Of a stretch of DNA of 64,000 nucleotides, positions 40,949 to 59,276 are shown in pieces. Below the pieces are notes generated by a model that saw nothing but the letters and a program-made list of their open reading frames with translations, searched no databases and was not told where the DNA came from. The DNA lies in contig CANQPI010000006.1 of NCBI GenBank assembly GCA_947625725.1, positions 16,383 to 80,382 on the forward strand, given 5' to 3'. The position numbers were made by a program, and so were the translations under genes. The DNA comes from an uncultured Clostridia bacterium. GTDB taxonomy: Bacteria; Bacillota; Clostridia; Christensenellales; CAG-314. Position 1 is the first letter of the stretch, and every line of letters starts with the position of its first letter.

Positions 40949-41652
40949 TTCAACAGGAAATGTTACAGTACCAATCTCTCGATATGGAACTTGCGCGGAT
41001 AGAGCGAGATCTGCGCAAAAACGACAACTTTGTCAAGCGCAAACAGTACAAGGCAATGACGCAGGAGTGCGAGGAAACCATTGCCAAATTGGACGCCAAG
41101 GCGTCGGATCTGCGCAATCAACTTGCTCAGGCGCAACAGTCCGTGCAAAAAATAACCGACGTGATCGAGGAACACTCCAAGGAGATCGACGGTTTGGAGG
41201 ACGAGGACGAACTGAACTACCTCAACAAAAAACTCAACGAGCAAATAATGGAACTCAACTCGGTCGAAAAGGAAATTCGCCGAATTTTGCGCGAGGGGGA
41301 GGAAATCGTCAAATCATTCGACGACGCCAACGCCAAATTACCGCGTTTGGTGGCGGGTTACAACAAGTGCAACGAGGAATTTAACCGCGCCGCCGCGGAG
41401 GTCAAGCCGCGCGTAACCGAAATTCGCGCGCAACAAGCCGAACTCAAAAAAGCCATTGACCCGTCCATATTCGAAATTTACAAAAAAATCGCCGACGGCG
41501 GTTTGCAGCCCGTGTTTGTCGCTTTGCGCGACGGAACGCGTTGCGGCGGTTGTCAGATGGAGATTCCCAAGGCTGTCGCCGACGCGCGTTTTGCCGGCAA
41601 AAACTACATGCGTTGCGAGCATTGCGGTCGCATAATTTACAAAAAAGATTGA
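40945..41652 (+). CDS. Coiled-coil C4 zinc-ribbon domain protein
   Basis: Coiled coil followed by CGGCQMEIPKAVADARFAGKNYMRCEHCGRIIY. Confidence 0.85.
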   Translation: MIQQEMLQYQSLDMELARIERDLRKNDNFVKRKQYKAMTQECEETIAKLDAKASDLRNQLAQAQQSVQKITDVIEEHSKEIDGLEDEDELNYLNKKLNEQIMELNSVEKEIRRILREGEEIVKSFDDANAKLPRLVAGYNKCNEEFNRAAAEVKPRVTEIRAQQAELKKAIDPSIFEIYKKIADGGLQPVFVALRDGTRCGGCQMEIPKAVADARFAGKNYMRCEHCGRIIYKKD

Positions 41653-41767
41653 CAATTTTTTGCAAGCGTTGCGTTTGCGAAATTTGCCTACAAGATCGAA
41701 CTTGCGCATTATTAGCACATCGATCGAACGATCTGCGATATTGATATTTTTACCCAATTTACGCTCA

Positions 41768-41790
41768 AAGCCCCGTTTTTCGGGGCTTTC
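41768..41790 (+). terminator. Terminator after the zinc-ribbon gene
   Basis: caaagccccgtttttcggggcttt. Confidence 0.75.
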
Positions 41791-41835
41791 TTGACGGTTG
41801 CGCAACAAATTTTCGACATTTTTTGTCGCAAGTGA

Positions 41836-42180
41836 ACGCGGAACAAAACGGGAACAAAACGGGAACAAAAAAGAACAAATCGAGAACAAACGCGGAACAA
41901 AACCGTATCTAATGTAAATGTAAATGTCAATGCAAACGTAAATGTCAATGTAAATGAGAATGTGAACGCGCAACCCGACGGTTTTGTGTTTTTTCACAAA
42001 CCCCCTCTCGCGCACGTCGAAATTTTTCTCGGCGTGCGTTTTTGTTTGCCGCCCGACAAACTTTTGCAGTTGCTTGTCGGTATGTCCGACTGCGATACTA
42101 CCGACTGCGCGCCCGAATTTGAGCCGCGAGTTGTTGACTTTTATTACAAGCGGGGCAAAAGTTTCGTTTTTCGGCGGTAA
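41836..42180 (+). pseudogene. Probable decayed 3' part of a low-complexity-linker protein
   Basis: Open frame (no ATG) TRNKTGTKREQKRTNREQTRNKTVSNVNVNVNANVNVNVNENVNAQPDGFVFFHKPPLAHVEIFLGVRFCLPPDKLLQLLVGMSDCD..., preceded by an in-frame TGA at 41833-41835. Confidence 0.4.
41838..41967. repeat. Two adjoining low-complexity tandem repeats: ~11-bp (gggaacaaaac) and 6-bp (aatgta/aatgtc)
   Basis: 41838-41903 gcggaacaaaacgggaacaaaacggg...; 41911-41967 aatgtaaatgtaaatgtcaatgcaaacgta.... Confidence 0.8.
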
Positions 42181-42301
42181 TATGAACGCGGCGTTGTTGC
42201 AAACGTCAAGTCCCCTGCGCAAGGGCAAGCGCAACAAAACTCGGTGAAAAAGAAACTTGACTTTGAACAATGTTGATGTATAATGTTATCGGAGGCAACA
42301 A

Positions 42302-43612
42302 ATGGCAAAAGCAAAGGAGAAAAACAAAAAACGTCGCAAGATAGCCTGGGGTATCGTGGGCGGGATACTCGCCGCGTTGCTCATTGTAGCCGCGGTATTG
42401 GGTATCCGTGCCGGCATACACATGCGCTCTCCCGACGAACCGTTAGGCAGTTACGTTTTCGACGGCGGCGAAACGCAGTTCGACATGGACTTGTTCCCCT
42501 ATCTTGAAGTGGACAAGGACGCCGACGAACTCAAAATAATGCAGATCGCCGACCCGCAAATCAAGTTCGGGTCTTTCACCCGCGATACCAAAACTATGGA
42601 TCTGCTCGACCGCGCTATCAAGCGGGAGCAACCGGATATTTGCGTGGTAACGGGAGATTTGACCCTGTCGGTATTTACCTACGACGCGTTCAGGTACTTT
42701 TGCAACTTTATGGAGGAGCGGCAGCAGTATTGGACGTTTGTTTTCGGCAATCATGACAGTCAGTTCGATTGCAGCAAGTACACAATTTGTCAAATATTGG
42801 CGGACTACAAGTACTGTTTGTTCGATCCCGGTCCGAGCGACATTCACGGTACGGGCAATTTTCTCGTAAATATCTTCAAGGGGAACAAAGCCGACAACAA
42901 CCTCATTTACAGTTTGGTGTGTTTGGATAGCGGCATGTATCCCGAAGCGGACAACGTTGCGCTTACCGATTGGGTGTACGATTGGATACGCCAAGATCAA
43001 ATGGATTGGTATGTTTGGGCTGTTGACGGACTGAAAAGCGTCAATCCGACCGTGCAGAGCAGTATGTTCTTTCACATACCCGTCAAGGAGTTTGCCAACA
43101 TGTACTATCTCAACGAGCAGGCGCACGGCAATCAAATTCCCGATTCGGTCAAGGAGCAACTGCCCGACGTAACCGTTTCCGACGTCAAGGGAGTGGTGCG
43201 CGAAAGCGACAAAACCCCCGACGAATATGTTTGGGGCGACGACGGCTACACCGTGGGTATATTTTATCAAGGCAACGCCGAGGGCGTTACCGATCACCCC
43301 GACGTATTTGCCTACATCAAAGACAGCGATTGCACCAAAGCGTTGTTTTGCGGTCACGACCACGTAAACAATCTCAAAGGTTACTACGACGGTATTTACC
43401 TCGGTTACGGCTTGTGTTGCGGCTACCATACATACCCGTTTTTTAACAACCCGCTGATACTCAAAGACAAAGTGCTGTACAACGCCAAACTTTGGACGGA
43501 CGAAAACGGCAATCAAATGGAAAAGGGCGTCACGGTGATAGAGGTATCCCTTGCCGAATCCGACTACGGCGCGTTGACCGTCAACGACCGCATGAACAGT
43601 TACTACAAATAA
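42302..43612 (+). CDS. Membrane-anchored metallophosphoesterase
   Basis: N-terminal TM; LKIMQIADPQIKFG, VVTGDLTLS, VFGNHDSQF, ALFCGHDHVNN. Confidence 0.88.
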   Translation: MAKAKEKNKKRRKIAWGIVGGILAALLIVAAVLGIRAGIHMRSPDEPLGSYVFDGGETQFDMDLFPYLEVDKDADELKIMQIADPQIKFGSFTRDTKTMDLLDRAIKREQPDICVVTGDLTLSVFTYDAFRYFCNFMEERQQYWTFVFGNHDSQFDCSKYTICQILADYKYCLFDPGPSDIHGTGNFLVNIFKGNKADNNLIYSLVCLDSGMYPEADNVALTDWVYDWIRQDQMDWYVWAVDGLKSVNPTVQSSMFFHIPVKEFANMYYLNEQAHGNQIPDSVKEQLPDVTVSDVKGVVRESDKTPDEYVWGDDGYTVGIFYQGNAEGVTDHPDVFAYIKDSDCTKALFCGHDHVNNLKGYYDGIYLGYGLCCGYHTYPFFNNPLILKDKVLYNAKLWTDENGNQMEKGVTVIEVSLAESDYGALTVNDRMNSYYK

Positions 43613-43704
43613 TCACCTGCCGACGGGTAGTTTTGCGCGTTGACCGCACGTAAACGGTTTGTGCGCCACGCAAATTCAGTTCGTCGGGCGGTCGGGAGGC
43701 GTTT

Positions 43705-44442
43705 ATGGACGGCAACAAATTGAAAAAATTCGCCGAGATAATTTCGGAAAGCGACAATATCGTGTTTTTCGGCGGAGCGGGCGTTTCCACCGAGAGCGGC
43801 ATACCCGATTTTCGTTCGCCCAACGGCATATTTAGCGACGACTACGACGACCTTTCGCCCGAGGAGATAGTTTCTCACGAGTATTTTCTGACCCACACGG
43901 AGCGGTTTTACAAGTTTTACCGCGAGAGAATGATCTTTCCCGACGCCAAACCCAACGCCGCGCACATATATCTCGCCAAGTTGGAACGTGCGGGCAAGCT
44001 GCGCGCGGTGGTAACGCAAAATATCGACGGTTTGCACCAAGCGGCGGGGAGCAAGGCGGTTTTCGAACTTCACGGTAGCGTTCATCGCAACTATTGCATG
44101 CGTTGCGGCAAGTTTTTCAATCTCGAATCTCTGCCTCGCGGCGCAGTGCCGAGATGCGAGTGCGGCGGTGTGATCAAACCCGACGTGGTACTCTACGGAG
44201 AGCCGTTGGACGAAACGGTCGTCGCTAACGCCGTCAAAGCGATTTACAACGCGGACGCGCTGGTGATAGGCGGCACTTCGTTGGCGGTCTATCCCGCGGC
44301 GGGGTTTATCAACTATTTTCACGGCAGAAACATAGTCGTCGTCAACAAATCGGCTACCGTGGCCGACGTAAACGCCGATCTCACTTTCAACGACCCTATC
44401 GGCGAAGTGTTTGCCGCTTTGGACAATTTATTTTGTAAATAA
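43705..44442 (+). CDS. NAD-dependent protein deacylase, Sir2 family
   Basis: NIVFFGGAGVSTESGIPDFRSPNGIF; VVTQNIDGLHQAAGS; ELHGSVHRNYCMRCGKFF. Confidence 0.95.
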   Translation: MDGNKLKKFAEIISESDNIVFFGGAGVSTESGIPDFRSPNGIFSDDYDDLSPEEIVSHEYFLTHTERFYKFYRERMIFPDAKPNAAHIYLAKLERAGKLRAVVTQNIDGLHQAAGSKAVFELHGSVHRNYCMRCGKFFNLESLPRGAVPRCECGGVIKPDVVLYGEPLDETVVANAVKAIYNADALVIGGTSLAVYPAAGFINYFHGRNIVVVNKSATVADVNADLTFNDPIGEVFAALDNLFCK

Positions 44443-44596
44443 AATTTCAATTAAAATGGGATTTGAGTGAGCGCGTGGCGTGTGGACACAACGCACAAGC
44501 GAAAACTCAAATCACATTTGCAAAAAACTGTTTTTTCAAATAAACCCAAGAGGCAAAGAATAATATTTAGTCGGCTTTGACAGTCGAAACTCAACC

Positions 44597-44641
44597 ACCG
44601 TCTGACGACGGTTCCCCTTCTCTTGCGTCCCCAAGAGAAGG
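44597..44641. repeat. Double-hairpin intergenic element
   Basis: ACCGTC-tgac-GACGGT (44597-44612) adjoining CCTTCTCTTG-cgtccc-CAAGAGAAGG (44616-44641). Confidence 0.7.
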
Positions 44642-44650
44642 CTTTTAATG

Positions 44651-44828
44651 CAGTTGCCGACATTATTTCCCATTATAATGGAAAGCATAGTTTTGTTGGA
44701 ATTGCGAATACAAATGCAATACTACCCTCACGCACTACAGGCACAAAGCACGCAAACTCGAAATAGATACTATCTCACAGTTGCCGACTATGTTTCCCAT
44801 TATAATGGAAAGCATAGTTTTTGTTGAA
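44651..44828. repeat. Pair of ~50-bp direct repeats containing CCATTATAATGG
   Basis: 44651-44700 cagttgccgacattatttcccattataatggaaagcatagttttgttgga; 44778-44828 cagttgccgactatgtttcccattataatggaaagcatagtttttgttga. Confidence 0.88.
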
Positions 44829-44877
44829 ACAGTTGCAAACTTTATTTCAAAACAAACAGTTCCAATCAAAGTTACAG

Positions 44878-45000
44878 CCTTGTTCCACCAAGGTATGAGG
44901 GTGTTGCACTTCCGACCTTGTTCCACCAAGGTATGAGGGTGTTTCGTGACAAACAATCTGCAACACACTTGCCCTTGTAAAAGGGGCACTGAGGGTGTTG
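44878..45000. repeat. Three hairpin-plus-gagggtgtt units
   Basis: ccttgttccaccaaggtatgagggtgtt at 44878-44905 and 44916-44943; gcccttgtaaaaggggcactgagggtgtt at 44971-45000. Confidence 0.85.
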
Positions 45001-45124
45001 CACTACAAAACAATCTGCAACAAGCACGCAGTGCGCAGTGAAGCCGTTTTGTGTGCAAGCACCCGAAGTGCTGTGTGAAGCCGTTTGACACGGAATACCC
45101 GAATACCTATATAATCTGCAATGA

Positions 45125-45172
45125 GCGCCGCACACAAGTAAAAAAATGTCTTTACTAAATCGTGTGCGGTGC
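45125..45172. repeat. Long imperfect hairpin
   Basis: gcgccgcacac...agtaaa aaaatgtc tttact...gtgtgcggtgc. Confidence 0.65.
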
Positions 45173-45238
45173 GAATGAAGCCTTTTTGCAGGGGATTCCC
45201 GAGCGCCAAACTTGCGTTTGGTCGGTATTCTCAAAGCA

Positions 45239-45268
45239 AAACTCCCGTCTGCAAAAGACGGGAGTTCG
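45239..45268 (-). terminator. Terminator downstream of PFOR
   Basis: aactcccgtctgcaaaagacgggagtt near the 3' end of the minus-strand PFOR gene. Confidence 0.7.
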
Positions 45269-45289
45269 GCTAAATAACTGCGATAGTTT

Positions 45290-54782
<9,493 letters not shown>

Positions 54783-54800
54783 ATATACATTTCATAACAA

Positions 54801-54834
54801 AAAAAGCGTCTGCCGTTGGGGTAGACGCTTTTTG
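54801..54834. terminator. Bidirectional terminator between convergent surface genes
   Basis: aaaaaagcgtctgccgttggggtagacgctttt. Confidence 0.8.
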
Positions 54835-54872
54835 CAAGCGGTTTTATTGCAATTTTTGTATGTGCGCAAGAT

Positions 54873-56723
54873 TTACAGCGATTTTATCCAGATGTATTGC
54901 GCGTAGCCGTATGTTTCCATATAGGGGTTGTTCGGCGTAACAAAATTGTATGCGTTTTGTTCGGAGTCGGTTACGTTCATTGTTTCGCCCGCAACGGCGG
55001 GATCTGTTTCGTAAGCCAACGGGTACGCTTTCCAACCCACGGTATCTTGAAAGACAACGTTTTGCAACGCGGAACTGCGAAATGCGAAATTGCCTATGCG
55101 AGTTACGCTTGCAGGGATAGTCACGCTGTCAAAGCGGCAGTATTCGAACGCGCTGTTACCTATTGTTTGCAGTCCGTTCGGCAGTGTAACAGCCGTCAAC
55201 GCCGTGTATTCGAATGACCCCATGCCCAAAATTTTTACGCCGCCGCCCAATTTGACGTTTGTCAATGCGGAACAGTAGGCAAAGGCATATTCTTCTATTT
55301 CCGTCACGCTGTCGGGCACTATCACGGTGTTAATTTTGGCGCATTGCATAAAGGCTTTCGAAGCGATCGCTACCACGGGTTTGCTGTTGTAAACGGAGGG
55401 TATGCGCACGTCCGTTTCTATGGAGTAGTAGTCGTAGCCCGTCACGACGTAGCCCTGACGTACTTCGTCGTATTCCAGATTGAGCGCGCCCGAAACAGCC
55501 AATTCGTATCCGCACACGCCGCAAGGCTCGCCGTCGTGGGCGGCGCGCGTCGATTCTATCGTTTCGCCGCACAGGGAGCAATTTTTCCAATGTTCCGTTT
55601 TGCCTTGAACCCAATCGCCGCCGACGCATTGGTGCGGTTTGGTGTAGCCGCACACCGAGCAGACCGCCGCCTTGTCGTCGTAGACGTGCGAACTCAAATC
55701 TTGTTTCAAATCGGCGTGTTCGCAAGTGGAAGCGTGCCAATGTCCCAACTCGTCCGAAGTCCAAGTCTGGGCGTAGGAGTGTTCGTGAGGCTTGACCTCC
55801 ACTCCCTCGCCGTACACGCGCTCGCAACTAACGGTGGTGTTGCCGCTGCCGTAGTGTACCGTAATGCGGTAGTAACCGTTTGTTCCGACAAAGGTTATAT
55901 TGCCCCCGCCGTTGCCGCCGAGCAGTTGTTTGGAGTCTGTCGAAACGTTGCTCGCGTTCAGTTCGTCGCTCCAATAGCCGCCTCCGCCGTCGTTGACTAT
56001 CTTAAATTCGTCGCCCGAGGAGAACTGTCTTTCAAACACGTACTGCGTACTGCCGTTGGAGTCGGTGGCGAGCAAGCGGTGGAATTGCCACTCGTCGTTG
56101 TGGTATTCGCCCCAACCTTTGCCGTCGGGACGGTCGTCGGTAAACGTGCCGATTATCCAGAAGTTGCGAGTCTGCAAATTTCCCGAAGCGGGCGCGTCGT
56201 AGGCGTATCCGCAACTGCACAGATAGTTGGCTTGTTGCGTGTGAGGAGTCTTTGCGCCCGTTATGCCGCAGTGAGTGCACAGTTGCCAATGGTGCGTGGC
56301 GTCGCGCGCGGTGACGTAGGTGTGAGCGTTGCCGTCGTCGGGCTTTACGTAGTCGCAACCAACACATTTGTTGCTACCGTCGGCGTAACTGTGTTCTTGG
56401 TGATCCGTCGTTTGACCGCAACTACATTCTTTCCAATGTTCGGTATCGTTGTAGCGCACGTTGAAAACATGCTGGTGCGAGTCGTCGTCGATATTTACGG
56501 GCGACATCTGGTAGCCGCATTCGTCGCAAAAACCGTTGTTGTCGTCGTCAAAGTGAGCGGCGCGGCTGTCGGGTTTTTCTTCGCCGTCGTCTACGCATAT
56601 TTGCCAATGTTCTTCGGAATTGCTGTGCATGCTCCAATCGTGTCGGTGCGAGTCGCACGCCGCGAGCGACAACGTGAAAACAACAATTATTGCCGTCAAT
56701 ATCGCAAATATCTTGTTTTTCAT
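54873..56723 (-). CDS. Lipoprotein with HxW..C..CG repeats and C-terminal BspA-type leucine-rich repeats
   Basis: MKNKIFAILTAIIVVFTLSLAACDS lipobox; W..C..CG units; INTVIVPDSVTEIEEYAFAYCSALTNVKLGGGVKILGMGSFEYTALTAVTLPNGLQTIGNSAFEYC. Confidence 0.82.
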   Translation of the reverse strand: MKNKIFAILTAIIVVFTLSLAACDSHRHDWSMHSNSEEHWQICVDDGEEKPDSRAAHFDDDNNGFCDECGYQMSPVNIDDDSHQHVFNVRYNDTEHWKECSCGQTTDHQEHSYADGSNKCVGCDYVKPDDGNAHTYVTARDATHHWQLCTHCGITGAKTPHTQQANYLCSCGYAYDAPASGNLQTRNFWIIGTFTDDRPDGKGWGEYHNDEWQFHRLLATDSNGSTQYVFERQFSSGDEFKIVNDGGGGYWSDELNASNVSTDSKQLLGGNGGGNITFVGTNGYYRITVHYGSGNTTVSCERVYGEGVEVKPHEHSYAQTWTSDELGHWHASTCEHADLKQDLSSHVYDDKAAVCSVCGYTKPHQCVGGDWVQGKTEHWKNCSLCGETIESTRAAHDGEPCGVCGYELAVSGALNLEYDEVRQGYVVTGYDYYSIETDVRIPSVYNSKPVVAIASKAFMQCAKINTVIVPDSVTEIEEYAFAYCSALTNVKLGGGVKILGMGSFEYTALTAVTLPNGLQTIGNSAFEYCRFDSVTIPASVTRIGNFAFRSSALQNVVFQDTVGWKAYPLAYETDPAVAGETMNVTDSEQNAYNFVTPNNPYMETYGYAQYIWIKSL

Positions 56724-56790
56724 ATTTTCCTCCGCCAATTATTTTGACACACGCAAATATTTTTGTCAATGCGTTATTTTACAAAAGCCG

Positions 56791-58230
56791 TCACGTATTG
56801 TTTGCGGAGGGCGTTGACGCGCCGCAAATGGCGTTTGTATGATCGGACGGCGCGTTCAGCAAATTTATCTTTGTCAAAGCGGTTTTGCACAGTAACGCTA
56901 CGGAAATTACCGCCGTCAACAATTCCGCAATGGGAAACGACCACCAAAAACAGCGCACGGGATCGGACGTATAAGAAAACAGCCACACCGCGGGGAAAAC
57001 AAACGCGGCAAGTCGCAGTGCGGATATGAGCAACGGGTACAGCGCGTATCCCAATGCTTGCAACACGCCCTGCACGGCAATGCTCAATCCCATCAACATG
57101 TAACCCGCGCCGCAAATGCGTATAGCCGTAGTTACGACTTCGGTAATTTGTCTGTCGTTTTCGCCGACGGCAAGACCAAACAGTTTTGCAAGCGGAGATG
57201 CAAGCGACTCGAACAGAATTGTCAAAACGGCGCAAACTATCAGCGTGTTTACGATTCCCCATTTGACGCACTGTTTGGAGCGCAAGCCGTTTTTCATTCC
57301 GTAGTTGTAGGACAGCACGGAAATTATGGTATTGGACAGTCCGAAACAAGCGAACATGGCAAATTGCATAATTTTGTAGTACACGCCGAAACTGCCTTGC
57401 GCAAGCGCGGCGTTTTGCCCGAACTTGCCGAGTATCAAATTTACTCCCAACATCATTACCGACAGCAAACCCTGCATAGCGGCGGCGGATAGTCCGATAC
57501 GGTAAATCTCCTTGATAATTTTGCCGCTCGGCGCAATATTTTTGACCCCATTGTGCAATTCTTTGTTTGTAACGTAGTGAAAGATCATTGCCGCCGCCAG
57601 CGAAACCGTCTGCCCGATAACCGTTGCCCACGCGGCTCCCGCCACGCCCCAACCCAACGGATATATGAACGCCCAATCCAACACGATATTTACCGCCGCG
57701 CCGGAAATTTGCGCAATAGTGGAGTACAGCGTTTTGCCCGTGCTTTGCAAAAAACGCTCGTAAATGGTAAAGCCTATTGCGCCGAAACTGCAACAGCAAC
57801 AAATGGTAAGATATTCCGTTCCCATTTCGATCACCTGTTCATCACCTTGCGCTTGCATGGCAATGAAGTAACGCGAGCCGAACAAACCGAAAATCAAAAA
57901 TACGACGTAGATACAAATTCCGAGAAAAATTCCGTTGCCGACCGTTTTGTCCGCCTTGACAAAATTTTTTTCGCCGAGGGATTTGGACAACAGCGCGTTC
58001 AAGCCCACGCCCGTCCCCACGCCTATGGCTATTATCAACAACTGTATGGGAAAGGCATACGTCAACGCCAGGTTTGCCGCCAAGCCGTTTTCGCCCATGT
58101 TTATCACAAAAGCGGTGTCCACAATGTTGTAGACGGCTTGCAACGTCATGGAAATTATCATTGGCAAACCCATTTGCCAAATCAATGTATTGATGGGTTT
58201 GTAGGACATTTTGTTTTGTTTTTCTTGCAT
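56791..58230 (-). CDS. MATE family efflux transporter
   Basis: INTLIWQMGLPMIISMTLQAVYNIVDTAFVINMGENGLAANLALTYAFPIQLLIIAIGVGTGVGLNALLSKSLGE; polytopic. Confidence 0.93.
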   Translation of the reverse strand: MQEKQNKMSYKPINTLIWQMGLPMIISMTLQAVYNIVDTAFVINMGENGLAANLALTYAFPIQLLIIAIGVGTGVGLNALLSKSLGEKNFVKADKTVGNGIFLGICIYVVFLIFGLFGSRYFIAMQAQGDEQVIEMGTEYLTICCCCSFGAIGFTIYERFLQSTGKTLYSTIAQISGAAVNIVLDWAFIYPLGWGVAGAAWATVIGQTVSLAAAMIFHYVTNKELHNGVKNIAPSGKIIKEIYRIGLSAAAMQGLLSVMMLGVNLILGKFGQNAALAQGSFGVYYKIMQFAMFACFGLSNTIISVLSYNYGMKNGLRSKQCVKWGIVNTLIVCAVLTILFESLASPLAKLFGLAVGENDRQITEVVTTAIRICGAGYMLMGLSIAVQGVLQALGYALYPLLISALRLAAFVFPAVWLFSYTSDPVRCFWWSFPIAELLTAVISVALLCKTALTKINLLNAPSDHTNAICGASTPSANNT

Positions 58231-58237
58231 TTTTTTT

Positions 58238-58303
58238 TTACCTCCGAACAGCAAAAAACAGGCGCAAATCCACAATTGGATTTACGCCTGCTTTGCCACA
58301 CAT
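58238..58303 (-). CDS. Putative 21-aa leader peptide upstream of the MATE gene
   Basis: ATG TGT GGC AAA GCA GGC GTA AAT CCA ... CGG AGG TAA = MCGKAGVNPIVDLRLFFAVRR; stop overlaps the MATE SD region. Confidence 0.6.
   Translation of the reverse strand: MCGKAGVNPIVDLRLFFAVRR
58254..58291 (-). terminator. Intrinsic terminator/attenuator within the MATE leader
   Basis: Minus strand caggcgtaaatccaattgtggatttgcgcctgttttttgc: ~13-bp stem plus T6. Confidence 0.75.
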
Positions 58304-58312
58304 TGTACTTTG

Positions 58313-58341
58313 ATTATATGCTTTTTTTGTCAAAAAGTCAA
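58313..58341 (-). promoter_or_regulatory. Promoter of the MATE leader
   Basis: Minus strand TTGACT (58336-58341), 17-bp spacer, TATAAT (58313-58318). Confidence 0.8.
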
Positions 58342-58368
58342 CCGAATTTGCCTCGTATCGGGGCGATT

Positions 58369-59157
58369 TTATCGTAGAGGCAGGGCGTTCAACTCTGCTA
58401 TGCGTTCGGTAAAACTCACCTTGTCGCGCCGTTTCAGATCCTCGTTCCACCGTGCGGAAACAAGCGCGTATATGCAGTAGATGGGTACTGCGCCGAGGTT
58501 TGTTTCCACCAGACTGTTGACCACAAGCGTGCGCAATTTGTCCCACACGTCAACTATCGCCGCACTGCGTATGTTGCCTATCAGCAGCGAAAACTCCCAG
58601 CCGAGTTGCACGCTTACGCCGATTGCAAACAGGAACAACAGCGGAAAACGCTTTGTTTTGTCCTTTTGGAAAAGATTGTACGCAATTGCGGCAAAGTACC
58701 CCGCGATCATTATCAATGCCATATATCCGTGGTACGAGCCGGTGGTGCGTTGTATTTTGATGACGGGCGCGTTTGCGCCGACGGCTTCGGCAAGCATGGG
58801 CGCGCATATCCACCACACAAGTATCAACAGCGTCCAGGTCCACGCCTGTTTGTCGCGACTGAACCACAGCCATATCCACACAAAGTTGGTAATGCCGTAA
58901 CTCATGCTCATCCACAACAGCACCCAAAACAGATTGCCGCCCTCGATTGTGCGCGTGTGCAACGCCAGATGAAATATGCCGTAGTCCACGATCATGTAGA
59001 GAACGCCGCCCGCCAAGCCGAACAGCAACGTCAGCCATTTGCGCTTGACGGCGAGTAGCACGCACAACCCCACAACAAACGCCGTGTCCAGCCAGATGTA
59101 CGCGGTATTGAAAACTCTTTGGGCAACAACTTCCGCCCCAAGCAGATTGATTAGCAT
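58369..59157 (-). CDS. Hypothetical polytopic membrane protein
   Basis: 262 aa, multiple hydrophobic segments, Trp-rich. Confidence 0.7.
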   Translation of the reverse strand: MLINLLGAEVVAQRVFNTAYIWLDTAFVVGLCVLLAVKRKWLTLLFGLAGGVLYMIVDYGIFHLALHTRTIEGGNLFWVLLWMSMSYGITNFVWIWLWFSRDKQAWTWTLLILVWWICAPMLAEAVGANAPVIKIQRTTGSYHGYMALIMIAGYFAAIAYNLFQKDKTKRFPLLFLFAIGVSVQLGWEFSLLIGNIRSAAIVDVWDKLRTLVVNSLVETNLGAVPIYCIYALVSARWNEDLKRRDKVSFTERIAELNALPLR

Positions 59158-59276
59158 AGTGTTTTTTCCTTTGCATTGATTTTATTATAAACAGATTATA
59201 TACTGTCTTGCACTCTGTGTCAACTCGGCAGGTGTTGCTCGGCAGAAAAAAAACGGCAGACAGTACGCCTTGCCGT

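Noticed and set aside
41338-42270. 310-aa minus-strand ORF with IYIDIYVCIDIYIYI
   Set aside because: Antisense translation of the hexamer tandem repeat; the + strand frame is more protein-like.
58369-59157. Assigning the 262-aa membrane protein to a named transporter family
   Set aside because: Hydrophobic profile only; no family motif recognised.
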